A stretch of 36,388 bases of DNA from Oscillospiraceae bacterium (GTDB lineage: Bacteria > Bacillota > Clostridia > Oscillospirales > Oscillospiraceae): NCBI GenBank assembly GCA_016302405.1, contig JAEDNR010000010.1:1-36388 (forward strand), written 5' to 3'. The notes beneath the pieces are model-generated. The model saw only the letters and a program-made list of their open reading frames with translations, was not told the origin of the DNA and made no database searches. The translations under genes were made by a program, and so were the position numbers. Position 1 is the first letter of the stretch, and each line of letters opens with the position of its first letter. Positions 29,918 through 36,388 of this stretch are shown here, piece by piece.

Positions 29918-30173
29918 TAGAAACTGGCAATTCTATAGTTGGGTCAAGAAAAGTCGTTTTCCAACGGGAAACGGCTGGTCTTCCCGTTGGAAAACGACAA
30001 AATAGAAGTCTGCTCCGCAGCAAAGGATCAGAAGCTGTTTGAGGATAAACACCAGCAGCTTGGCATCGGTATAGACCGCAGCCTCCCCGTCATACCGATG
30101 CGGTACACGGCCTTGCCCCCGCACTTGTGAGGGAGGGGTGGTAAGAGTAGCGCACACTGGTACCGGGGGGAGT
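29918..30173. other. Structured intergenic stretch with two strong inverted repeats
   Basis: A perfect 18-bp inverted repeat (29953-29970 and 29981-29998, loop 10) and a perfect 10-bp inverted repeat (GCATCGGTAT 30063-30072 and ATACCGATGC 30092-30101) occur within 150 bases. On the minus strand an open frame through both ends in FLTQL at 29933 and looks partly coding (VYTDAKLLVFILKQL). It has no credible start, since it runs in from repeat A copy 10. It may be a gene remnant or a structured RNA. Confidence 0.35.
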
Positions 30174-30417
30174 ACGAATTTCCCGCGCGGTATCGAATTC
30201 CCGGTCATTGCGAGCCAGTTCGCTTTCCTGGCGTGGCAATCCCCCGGATAGAAGTACCGCCTCTCATGGATGAAGTCCGGAAAACAGTGCAAAAGAACGG
30301 CCTGTATGACGATGGGCTGCTCGGATTTCAATGGAGATTCCCACACCAGGAAAGCGGACTGGTTCTTAAATGACAGCGTTGTTCGATGCCCAGTCTTTCC
30401 TCCACAAATTCGGATTT
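30174..30417 (+). repeat. Repeat A, copy 10
   Basis: Plus orientation, with degenerate termini (GAATTTCCC on the left, CAAATTCGGATTT on the right). The left tip is CCAGTTCGCTTTCCTGG and the right tip CCAGGAAAGCGGACTGG, nearly the reverse complement of the left. It ends 25 bases from the stop of the zinc-ribbon gene and may form its 3' end. Confidence 0.9.
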
Positions 30418-30442
30418 ATCTGCCCGTTTTGAACAATATCGC

Positions 30443-30607
30443 TTATTCAATCGGCAACTCTTTGAGCATCCTGATTGTACGATATATCTCACCACAGGCA
30501 GGACATCTCCAGTCGAAATCGCTTTTCTTGGCTTTCTTATGAAGAAGCTCAAGCTGTGCGTTGCCGCATTTGGGACAGGTAATAATCAGAATTTTCTTTG
30601 CATTCAT
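30443..30607 (-). CDS. Small zinc-ribbon protein
   Basis: This 54-residue protein consists almost entirely of a zinc ribbon: CPKCG at residues 11-15 and CPACG at residues 35-39, with a Lys-rich linker (LLHKKAKKSDFDW) between them. A short acidic tail ends ELPIE. The four cysteines should bind one zinc ion. The specific role is unknown; nucleic-acid or protein binding are both possible. ATG 30607 is preceded by GGGGA about ten bases upstream, and an alternative ATG four bases downstream is in another frame. It follows the membrane-anchored gene by 37 bases on the same strand and is probably the last gene of the LacI-YesL operon. Confidence 0.75.
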   Translation of the reverse strand: MNAKKILIITCPKCGNAQLELLHKKAKKSDFDWRCPACGEIYRTIRMLKELPIE

Positions 30608-30644
30608 TTTATTATTTCCCCGTAAAATAGATCCCTGTATTGTT

Positions 30645-31355
30645 TCAGTCGGTAGAAATCAGGTAGTCAAGATAGTCTTGGGACTCAGGCAGTCGTGGGG
30701 TATTGGCAATGATACCGATATACACGCTGTCAGAGAAACCGGCTTTCTGAAACGCAGATAGTTGTGTCAATTCCAGAGCGTTATACACGGTTTCTGTTAT
30801 GGCGGTGTATTCCTGCGCCGCATTCAGATTGTACTCCACGGCATTGTCTTCCAGAATGACCTGATTGGCAGTCAGACAGGCGGAATCCAAAATATCCGAT
30901 AGATCCAGCAGATAGCCGCTGGCAGAGCAGAGATTGTAGGCTTCCCGGTTCATGAGAACCAAATCCAGCTGTCTGGAATTGACCGTTGCCAGCAGCTTCA
31001 TTCGGGACGCATAGGCGTATTCGTGGTCGGAGGCGTCGGGATCCTCGGACAGGTACAGATTCCGATAGAGGCGCACCTCGTTACGCTTGGGATTCAACCC
31101 GCGGCAGGTCAGATAGTCCTCCGTCAGCCGGGCTTCCATATCCTCGCCCACAGAAACGTTCAGGTAGGCGAGATACACCACCGGCTCCTTTTTGGTAGCT
31201 GCCCGATACACCCCGGATAGCAGGATTCCCAACGCCAGGATGGTCAGAAGAATCGGCGCTTTGTAGTACAGCCAGATGTGTTCCAGCTTTTTTGCCCGGC
31301 TCAGCTGCCGGAACATTTCCCGACGCTGGCGGCGCTCCTCCGGGGACAGCTTCAT
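30645..31355 (-). CDS. Membrane-anchored protein in the YesL operon, unknown function
   Basis: This 236-residue protein has a charged cytoplasmic N-terminus (SPEERRQRREMFRQLSRAKKLEHIW), one membrane helix around residues 29-48 (YYKAPILLTILALGILLSGVY) and an extracellular domain of about 185 residues. The outer domain shows no motif I can name. Its pattern (LDLVLMNREAYNLCSASGYLLDLSDIL) is loosely like the lobes of solute-binding proteins, so ligand binding is conceivable. The start ATG overlaps the YesL stop as ATGA, showing translational coupling. It is between YesL and the zinc-ribbon gene and probably under the LacI-gene promoter. Function unassigned. Confidence 0.8.
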   Translation of the reverse strand: MKLSPEERRQRREMFRQLSRAKKLEHIWLYYKAPILLTILALGILLSGVYRAATKKEPVVYLAYLNVSVGEDMEARLTEDYLTCRGLNPKRNEVRLYRNLYLSEDPDASDHEYAYASRMKLLATVNSRQLDLVLMNREAYNLCSASGYLLDLSDILDSACLTANQVILEDNAVEYNLNAAQEYTAITETVYNALELTQLSAFQKAGFSDSVYIGIIANTPRLPESQDYLDYLISTD

Positions 31356-32002
31356 TGGTCTGCCCCACTTTCCTCTGCCGGGTCATAGGCGCAGGCGCGG
31401 ATGACCTTGCCCAGCAGATAGGAGCTGAGCAAAGCGCAAAGGCCCTCGCCAAAGATGATCAGCGGGGTGTAGATGGCAACCACCGCAAAGAACATGGCAA
31501 AATGGATGGCAAACACCAGAATTGTGCAGAACAGATAGTGAATGCCGATGAGCAGTGCATTTTTCAGCATTGCCCAGTTGGTGTTTTTTACGCTGGCAAC
31601 CAACGGAAAAACATAGAGCAGCACAATCACATAAGCGATGGCTGCCGCAATAATCAGCGCCAGAGCCAGCGTGCAGACCACGGGCACAACACCGGTGGTG
31701 CCTTTGGAAAGGCGGTAGAGTATGTACCCGTCCGCTCCCAGCAACGCCCCAACTCCCAGCAAAATCAGCCATAGAATGGTCGCCTGCCGGAAATTCTCCC
31801 GGAAGGCCTTGAAAAACTGGCGGGTGAGCGGCGGCTCTTCCTCCCGGGCAAGACGCAGGGTCACGTCATACAGGGCGGCTGTGGCGGCTCCCGCAGTGAA
31901 CACCGGCAGGGAGCATACCATCCACAGAAGGTTCAGATAGCAGCCGTAGCAAAGTTTCAGCATGATCTGGCTGAACTTGCTGTCATAAGAAAACAGTCTC
32001 AT
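31352..32002 (-). CDS. YesL-family (DUF624) membrane protein
   Basis: This 216-residue membrane protein has about five or six helices and the DUF624 opening MRLFSYDSKFSQIMLKLCYGCYLNLLWMVCSLPVFTAGAATAALYDV, which matches Bacillus YesL and its relatives. YesL genes typically sit beside LplABC-type sugar transporters, as here, but their function is unknown. ATG 32002 follows GAGGATTGTT, and that ribosome-binding site overlaps the stop region of the LacI gene eight bases upstream. A TTG four codons earlier is less likely. The protein is probably co-expressed with the LacI regulator. Confidence 0.9.
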   Translation of the reverse strand: MRLFSYDSKFSQIMLKLCYGCYLNLLWMVCSLPVFTAGAATAALYDVTLRLAREEEPPLTRQFFKAFRENFRQATILWLILLGVGALLGADGYILYRLSKGTTGVVPVVCTLALALIIAAAIAYVIVLLYVFPLVASVKNTNWAMLKNALLIGIHYLFCTILVFAIHFAMFFAVVAIYTPLIIFGEGLCALLSSYLLGKVIRACAYDPAEESGADQ

Positions 32003-32010
32003 AACAATCC

Positions 32011-33069
32011 TCAAAGCGTGCCCGTGGATTCACGGTAGATCAAATTGGTTTCGGTGTGAACTGTGCGGTAATCCAGAGATGGCGCCTTGATTCTGGAAAT
32101 CAGAAGGTGGACAGCGGAATAGGCGATGACCTGGGTGTGAATATGCACCGTGGTCAGAGGTGGTTTGCTCAGCCGGGATTCGGCGGAATCATCGAAGCCG
32201 CACAGACGCACATCCTCCGGCACCCGCTTTCCCGCAGCGGCCAGAGCCTGCATCAGATCGGTTGCCACAAAATCGTTTGCGCAGATGAAAATCTCCGGCA
32301 GCTCCGGCATATCCGGAATGATTTCCATGAGCTCCTCACGATGATTCTGTTTGATGACGAAGCGATCCTCAACCTTCTGCCCAGCCATCAGCATGGTCAG
32401 ATAATAGGCGGAATACCGCTCAAAAAAGGACTGGCAATGGTCGTAATTTCCAACGAACCCAATCTTCGTGAAGCCTTTTTCCAACATATCATGGACAAAC
32501 CGGGTGATTTCGGTAGTATTATCCATATAGAGCTGGTCAGCAGGCAGGCTTCTTCCGCTGCGCTTGGCAGGGCCGTCCACAAACAGAATGGGAACATCCA
32601 GACCGCAGAGCATCTCGTCGTAATCCCAGTCAAACATCTCAATGCACATGATTGCTTTAATCTGCCCCATGTTCATGGTAATCGGGAGGGTCTTGTTGGC
32701 TAGCTCTGTCCCCGTGACCCGATGGGTGTTCATGGTGTAGCCCAGCTGAGAGATTTCCCGCTGAAATTTATCCAGCATCAGGGACGCGAAATGAGAATGT
32801 GTCAGGAAAGAACCGGTAAGCAGGGCGATTTCTCCCTGATATCCGGGCGTTACAGGGCGTTCTGTTTCAGGGGCAGCAGGTGCGCCGGAAATGGCTGCAA
32901 TAGAGCCTGCATAGGAAAACTGCTTATAGCCCATCTCCATGGCTTTCTGCAGAATCTTTTCTCTGGTGGCGTCTGCCAGCCCTTCGGTGTTGTTGATGGC
33001 TTTGGATACGGTATTTCTGGAGATCCCCAGGGCGTCGGCAATATCCTGAATGGTAACTTTTTTGTTCAT
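32011..33069 (-). CDS. LacI-family transcriptional regulator
   Basis: This 352-residue repressor has the N-terminal LacI DNA-binding domain: KVTIQDIADALGISRNTVSKAINNTEGLADATREKIL (residues 4-40), then the hinge-region helix AMEMGYKQFSYA. The effector-binding domain follows, with a solute-binding-protein-like core ending CGFDDSAESRLSKPPLTTVHIHTQ. A roughly 25-residue linker after the hinge (SGAPAAPETERPVTPGYQGE) is longer than usual. The effector is probably a sugar or oligosaccharide imported by the divergent transporter (inference). ATG 33069 follows GAGGG. Its promoter (33104-33133) overlaps one of the repeated operator-like sites, so autoregulation is likely. Confidence 0.94.
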   Translation of the reverse strand: MNKKVTIQDIADALGISRNTVSKAINNTEGLADATREKILQKAMEMGYKQFSYAGSIAAISGAPAAPETERPVTPGYQGEIALLTGSFLTHSHFASLMLDKFQREISQLGYTMNTHRVTGTELANKTLPITMNMGQIKAIMCIEMFDWDYDEMLCGLDVPILFVDGPAKRSGRSLPADQLYMDNTTEITRFVHDMLEKGFTKIGFVGNYDHCQSFFERYSAYYLTMLMAGQKVEDRFVIKQNHREELMEIIPDMPELPEIFICANDFVATDLMQALAAAGKRVPEDVRLCGFDDSAESRLSKPPLTTVHIHTQVIAYSAVHLLISRIKAPSLDYRTVHTETNLIYRESTGTL

Positions 33070-33103
33070 CTCAGCCCTCCTGATTCGCATTCTTTATAAT
33101 GAT

Positions 33104-33133
33104 AGTATAACACATTCCGTATGCAAATGTCAA
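33104..33133 (-). promoter_or_regulatory. Promoter for the LacI operon
   Basis: A perfect TTGACA (33128-33133) and TATACT (33104-33109) on the minus strand are 18 bases apart. An operator-like TTTGCAT lies in the spacer. Confidence 0.8.
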
Positions 33134-33290
33134 ATTTTGACCACTGCCATTGTGTGCAAATATGACTGCACCAAATCGTGCATTTGCACCAAAGATTGTG
33201 TAAATGTTAAATTTCCGTTGACAGGCGAAAGCGCAAGTGATACTATAAAGTTGTCAAAAGCCTTTCCAGATTGTGCAAATGCAAAATTTT
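33118..33290. promoter_or_regulatory. Repeated LacI-type operator sites
   Basis: The motif TGTGCAAATG recurs: TATGCAAATG (33119-33129), TGTGCAAAT (33153-33161), the palindrome GTGCATTTGCAC (33178-33189), TTGTGTAAATG (33196-33206) and TTGTGCAAATGCAAAA (33271-33286). Sites flank both divergent promoters, and the last lies downstream of the transporter promoter. I read them as operators for the adjacent LacI regulator (inference). Confidence 0.6.
33218..33246 (+). promoter_or_regulatory. Promoter for the sugar ABC transporter operon
   Basis: A perfect TTGACA (33218-33223) and TACTAT (33241-33246) are 17 bases apart, about 75 bases before the first permease gene. Confidence 0.82.
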
Positions 33291-33320
33291 AGAGGGCAAA
33301 ACAAAAAAAGGAGGAATCAA

Positions 33321-34265
33321 ATGAAAGGAGCAATGACACGCACCTCTGAAAAAACGGGCAAAGCATCCGGACTGCATAACACGCTGGTTTATATGCGCCA
33401 GCATTGGCAGCTGTATGTAATCTTTATGCTGCCCGCGGTTCTGTTGACCGTCATTTTCCGCTACATCCCCATGGGCGGCGTTTTGATCGCGTTTACAGAA
33501 TACAACCCCATCAGAGGTATCCTGGGAAGCGAGTGGGTTGGCTTCAGCCACTTTACCCGGTTCCTGTCGTCCCCGGACTTTATGCGGTATCTGATGAACA
33601 CTCTGAAGCTCAGCATCTTTGGGCTTCTGTGGGGGTTCCCGGCTCCGATTCTGCTGGCCTTCCTGCTGAACCGAATTCTCAGCAGCGGCATCAAGCAGAA
33701 GATTCAGCTGGTACTGTATATGCCCAACTTCATCTCCGTCATCGTCCTATGCGGTATCGTCAGAATCCTGCTGTCTCCCACCGGTATGATTAACATGCTG
33801 CTGGGAACCAACTACAACTTCATGACGATGCCCGAAGCCTTCCGTACCATCTACATCGCCAGCGGCATCTGGCAGGGCGCAGGCTGGGCCTCCATCATCT
33901 ACACCGCAGCCCTGTCCAACGCCAGCAAGGAGCTGAAGGAAGCCGCTGTCCTGGATGGAGCCAACATCATCCAGCAGATCAAGGCGGTGGAATGGCCTGC
34001 CATCAAGGATACGGTGCTGATTCAGTTCATCATGAGCGTGGGCAACATCATGAGTGTCGGCTTTGAGAAGGCCTATGCGTTGCAGACGGACCTGAACCTG
34101 AACGCGTCCGAAATCATCTCCACCTATGTCTACAAAAAAGGCCTGATAGACGGCGACTATGGATTCTCTACCGCCGTCGGCCTGTTTAACACCGTCATCA
34201 ATGTTGTGCTTCTGATTTCCATGAACACCATCGTGAAGAAACTCAACGACGGTAAGGGCGTCTGA
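33321..34265 (+). CDS. Sugar ABC transporter permease (LplB type)
   Basis: This 314-residue protein is the first of two permeases of a carbohydrate importer. It has about six helices after a polar N-terminus. The opening LPAVLLTVIFRYIPMGGVLIAF is typical of the LplB/YteP group. The ATPase-docking EAA loop is present near residue 215 (EAAVLDGANIIQQIKAVEWPAI). ATG 33321 follows AAAGGAGGAATCAA. The second permease and a lipoprotein follow in one operon. No ATPase gene is nearby, as usual for this group, which share a common MsmX-like ATPase (family knowledge). The imported substrate is probably an oligosaccharide. Confidence 0.94.
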   Translation: MKGAMTRTSEKTGKASGLHNTLVYMRQHWQLYVIFMLPAVLLTVIFRYIPMGGVLIAFTEYNPIRGILGSEWVGFSHFTRFLSSPDFMRYLMNTLKLSIFGLLWGFPAPILLAFLLNRILSSGIKQKIQLVLYMPNFISVIVLCGIVRILLSPTGMINMLLGTNYNFMTMPEAFRTIYIASGIWQGAGWASIIYTAALSNASKELKEAAVLDGANIIQQIKAVEWPAIKDTVLIQFIMSVGNIMSVGFEKAYALQTDLNLNASEIISTYVYKKGLIDGDYGFSTAVGLFNTVINVVLLISMNTIVKKLNDGKGV

Positions 34266-34281
34266 GGAAAGGAGAAACACA

Positions 34282-35175
34282 ATGAATACCAAATTCTCCC
34301 GGCTTTCCGGCGGAGATAAGGTGATCATGGCCTTTGCCTATACCATTCTGGGATTGTTCATGGCCGCCATTATCCTGCCTGTGGTCTACATCATTCTGGC
34401 ATCCTTCATCGACCCCATCACGCTGCAAAACAGCGGACTGACCTTTGATTTCAGCAAGTGGACGCTGACGGCCTATGAACGCGTCATGTCCAACGCGCAG
34501 ATCTGGACGGGCTTCAAGAACGCCATGATCTACTCTGTTTTGTTCACCATCATTTCCGTCATGGTGACGCTGCTGGCAGCCTACCCCATGTCCCGCCCGG
34601 ACTTCAAGGGCAAGGGCTTCTTCAATGTCATGTTCGTCATCACCATGTTCTTTGGCGGCGGTCTGATTCCCACCTACCTGCTCATCAGCAATCTGGGAAT
34701 GCTGGACACCATCTGGGCCATTCTGATTCCCGGCGCGTTCAGCGTTTGGAACATGATTATTGCCCGCACCTACTACATGGGCATTCCCCATGATATGCAG
34801 GAGGCCGCCGAAATCGACGGTGCTTCCGAAATGGTCTACTTCTTCAAAATCCTGCTGCCCCTGTGTATGCCCATCATCGCCACCATCGCCATGTGGCAGT
34901 TTGTGGGTATGTGGAACAGCTACTTTGACGCCATGATCTACCTGAACGACGCGGCGAAGCAGCCTTTGCAGCTGGTGCTGCGGGCCATTCTGATTCAGAG
35001 CCAGCCGGAACCCGGCATGGTTTCCGATATGCAGAGTACCGCTGCCCGGGCGCAGCTGGCAGAGCTTCTGAAGTACGCCACCATTATCATCTCCAGCGTT
35101 CCCCTGATGATCCTGTATCCCTTCTTCCAGAAGTATTTTGACAGCGGCATTATGGCAGGTGCCGTGAAGGGATAA
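34282..35175 (+). CDS. Sugar ABC transporter permease (LplC type)
   Basis: This 297-residue protein is the second permease of the importer, with about six helices. The opening SGGDKVIMAFAYTILGLFMAAIILPVVYIILASF is typical of the LplC/YtcP group, and so is the loop MSRPDFKGKGFFNVMFVITMFFGGGLIPTYLL. The EAA motif EAAEIDGASEMVYFFKILLPL lies near residue 175. ATG 34282 follows AAAGGAGAAACACA, 16 bases after the LplB-type gene. It should form a heterodimer with that permease in the membrane. Confidence 0.95.
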   Translation: MNTKFSRLSGGDKVIMAFAYTILGLFMAAIILPVVYIILASFIDPITLQNSGLTFDFSKWTLTAYERVMSNAQIWTGFKNAMIYSVLFTIISVMVTLLAAYPMSRPDFKGKGFFNVMFVITMFFGGGLIPTYLLISNLGMLDTIWAILIPGAFSVWNMIIARTYYMGIPHDMQEAAEIDGASEMVYFFKILLPLCMPIIATIAMWQFVGMWNSYFDAMIYLNDAAKQPLQLVLRAILIQSQPEPGMVSDMQSTAARAQLAELLKYATIIISSVPLMILYPFFQKYFDSGIMAGAVKG

Positions 35176-35208
35176 TCCAACATTTTTGAATCGTAAAGGA
35201 GAAGAAAA

Positions 35209-36388
35209 ATGCGTAAATTTACAAAACTGATGTCTCTGGCACTGGCAGCCGTTCTGACTATGTCCCTGCTGGCCGGCTGCGGCGGCGGTTCTCTCGGCGG
35301 CAATTCCGCCGGTCTGGATGTTGATCCCTCAACCTTGCAGTTCCCTCTGGCGGAAACCGCCACCATCAAAGGCCTGACCAACTTCCCCGTCGGCACCGAG
35401 TCCGAGCCCAACAACCGCACCATCTTCAAGCGGTTGGAGGAGCAGACCAACGTCCATGTGGAATGGAAAACCATTCAGAGCGACCAGTGGGGCGAGAAGA
35501 TTGCCCTTGAAATGGCCAATGTCAAAACCCTGCCCGACTTCGTGTTCAACGCCGGCTTCAGCGATACCGATCTGCTGAAATACGCCAAGCAGGGTGTCAT
35601 CATCAATCTGGAGGAGTACATCGACAAGTACATGCCCAACCTGTGCAAGGTCTTCGAGCAGGCTCCTGAGTACAAGGCCATGTGCACCGACGAAAACGGT
35701 CACATCTGGGCGCTGCCCTGGATTGAGCAGCTGGGCTATGAGAAGACCGCTATTCAGGCCATCGACTACATGAGCTTCATCAACACTTCCTGGCTGGAGT
35801 ACCTGAACCTGAAGATGCCCGAGAACGTTGATGAGTTCAAGGCTGTTCTGATCGCTTTCCGTGACAACGCTGCTGATCTGAAGGCGCACTTCGGTATCGA
35901 AGGCGACATCATCCCCATGTCCTTCATCATGAACGCCGGCGGTGAGGACCCCATGGTTCTGATCAACGGCTTCGGCGAAGGCTACGGCGATCCTGACAAG
36001 GGCCGTCACATTGCAGTCACCGACAACAAGGAAGTTATCTGCACCGCAACCCAGGAAGGCTTCAAAAAGGGCCTGGCTTGGATGCATGAGCTGTACGTAG
36101 AAGGCCTGATCGATCCCGAAGCCTTCACCCACGAATGGTCTACTTACGTTGCCAAGGGTAAGTCCGGTCGCTACGGCGTCTGCTTCTCCTGGGACGTTGC
36201 CAACATTGCAAATCTGACGGACTGGGCTCCTATGCCTGTGCTGACTGCTGATGTCAGAAACCTGACTCCTCAGAACGGCTCCTTCACCTCCGGTTTTGAC
36301 CGCGGTCGCTGCGTTGTTACCGCTGTAGCAGAGAATCCCGCTCTGGTCTGCGCATGGCTGGATCAGATGTACGCTCCCATCCAGTCTC
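35209..36388 (+). CDS. Extracellular solute-binding lipoprotein, C-terminus beyond window
   Basis: This is the substrate-capturing partner of the two permeases; 393 codons are visible before the right edge. The N-terminus MRKFTKLMSLALAAVLTMSL leads to a lipobox (LAGC), so the protein is lipid-anchored outside the membrane. The mature part begins with a short Gly-rich linker, then TIKGLTNFPVGTESEPNNRT and FKRLEEQTNVHVEWKTI. This is the opening lobe of LplA-type binding proteins, which are usually about 500-550 residues. ATG 35209 follows AAAGGAGAAGAAAA. Codon use becomes strongly biased, consistent with high expression. The ligand cannot be read from sequence. Confidence 0.94.
   Translation, partial: MRKFTKLMSLALAAVLTMSLLAGCGGGSLGGNSAGLDVDPSTLQFPLAETATIKGLTNFPVGTESEPNNRTIFKRLEEQTNVHVEWKTIQSDQWGEKIALEMANVKTLPDFVFNAGFSDTDLLKYAKQGVIINLEEYIDKYMPNLCKVFEQAPEYKAMCTDENGHIWALPWIEQLGYEKTAIQAIDYMSFINTSWLEYLNLKMPENVDEFKAVLIAFRDNAADLKAHFGIEGDIIPMSFIMNAGGEDPMVLINGFGEGYGDPDKGRHIAVTDNKEVICTATQEGFKKGLAWMHELYVEGLIDPEAFTHEWSTYVAKGKSGRYGVCFSWDVANIANLTDWAPMPVLTADVRNLTPQNGSFTSGFDRGRCVVTAVAENPALVCAWLDQMYAPIQS

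Noticed and set aside
2831..30417. CRISPR array
   Set aside because: The repeats are long, kilobases apart, in both orientations and palindromic, with no regular spacers and no cas genes.
1..36388. tRNA or rRNA genes
   Set aside because: No cloverleaf with a GGTTCGA-type T-arm or conserved rRNA segment was seen on either strand.

Overview
The window reads as chromosomal DNA of a GC-rich gut-type Firmicute. My best guess is class Clostridia, family Oscillospiraceae or a near relative; this is inferred from gene content, not measured. Supporting signs are a PPi-type phosphofructokinase, groESL under a perfect CIRCE operator, a DivIVA-domain protein, MATE and heterodimeric ABC exporters, a FliB-like Cys-rich protein, a BTAD regulator, and an LplB/LplC-type sugar transporter beside a YesL gene. 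I saw no rRNA, tRNA, CRISPR array, intact transposase or prophage gene.

Layout. 1-2.8 kb: MarR regulator plus a two-subunit ABC exporter (minus strand, start and stop codons overlapping; the second subunit runs off the left edge). 3.2-5.1 kb: an M3 metallopeptidase lipoprotein and a 38-residue protein. 5.4-8.7 kb: a MATE exporter diverging from argS. 9.0-11.4 kb: PPi-phosphofructokinase diverging from class II aldolase, a small glycolytic pair with strong back-to-back promoters. 11.8-14.1 kb: prfC followed 3 nt later by a DUF5662 gene. 14.5-16.6 kb: CIRCE-groES-groEL. 17.2-20.2 kb: a 997-residue membrane sensor with HD-GYP and GGDEF domains. 20.4-21.7 kb: a phosphoribosyltransferase-like and a Nudix gene. 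22.2-23.5 kb: a BTAD regulator. 23.8-25.5 kb: a FliB-like protein and a DivIVA-like coiled-coil protein. 25.7-27.9 kb: GNAT acetyltransferase, acylphosphatase and a membrane acyltransferase. 28.5-29.1 kb: a membrane-anchored protein weakly resembling cell-wall hydrolases. 29.1-30.4 kb: a gene-poor stretch with a foldback MITE and strong inverted repeats. 30.4-36.4 kb: a LacI regulator, a YesL protein, a membrane-anchored protein and a zinc-ribbon protein on the minus strand, diverging from two sugar-ABC permeases and a solute-binding lipoprotein (cut by the right edge).

The most striking feature is not a gene. A family of about 210-250 bp elements (called repeat A here) occurs ten times between genes. 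It has AAATTGGAATTT-type terminal inverted repeats and two hairpins of related sequence facing each other. It also has a conserved centre and several internal GAATTC hexamers. Copies differ mainly in the hairpin tips, which look exchanged as modules, and one copy has matching changes in both termini. Three copies carry an extra upstream module (module E), and one is chimeric with a second palindrome family (repeat B). No copy encodes a protein, so this looks like a non-autonomous, structure-conserved element family (REPIN- or MITE-like).

Other points of interest are a 7-codon leader ORF with a perfect ribosome-binding site before prfC, paired 5' leader hairpins on the glycolytic genes, a repeat A copy inside the predicted leader of the BTAD regulator, a degenerate ATPase site in one ABC subunit, a PRPP loop without its acidic pair, and repeated TGTGCAAATG-like operators between the LacI gene and the sugar transporter.
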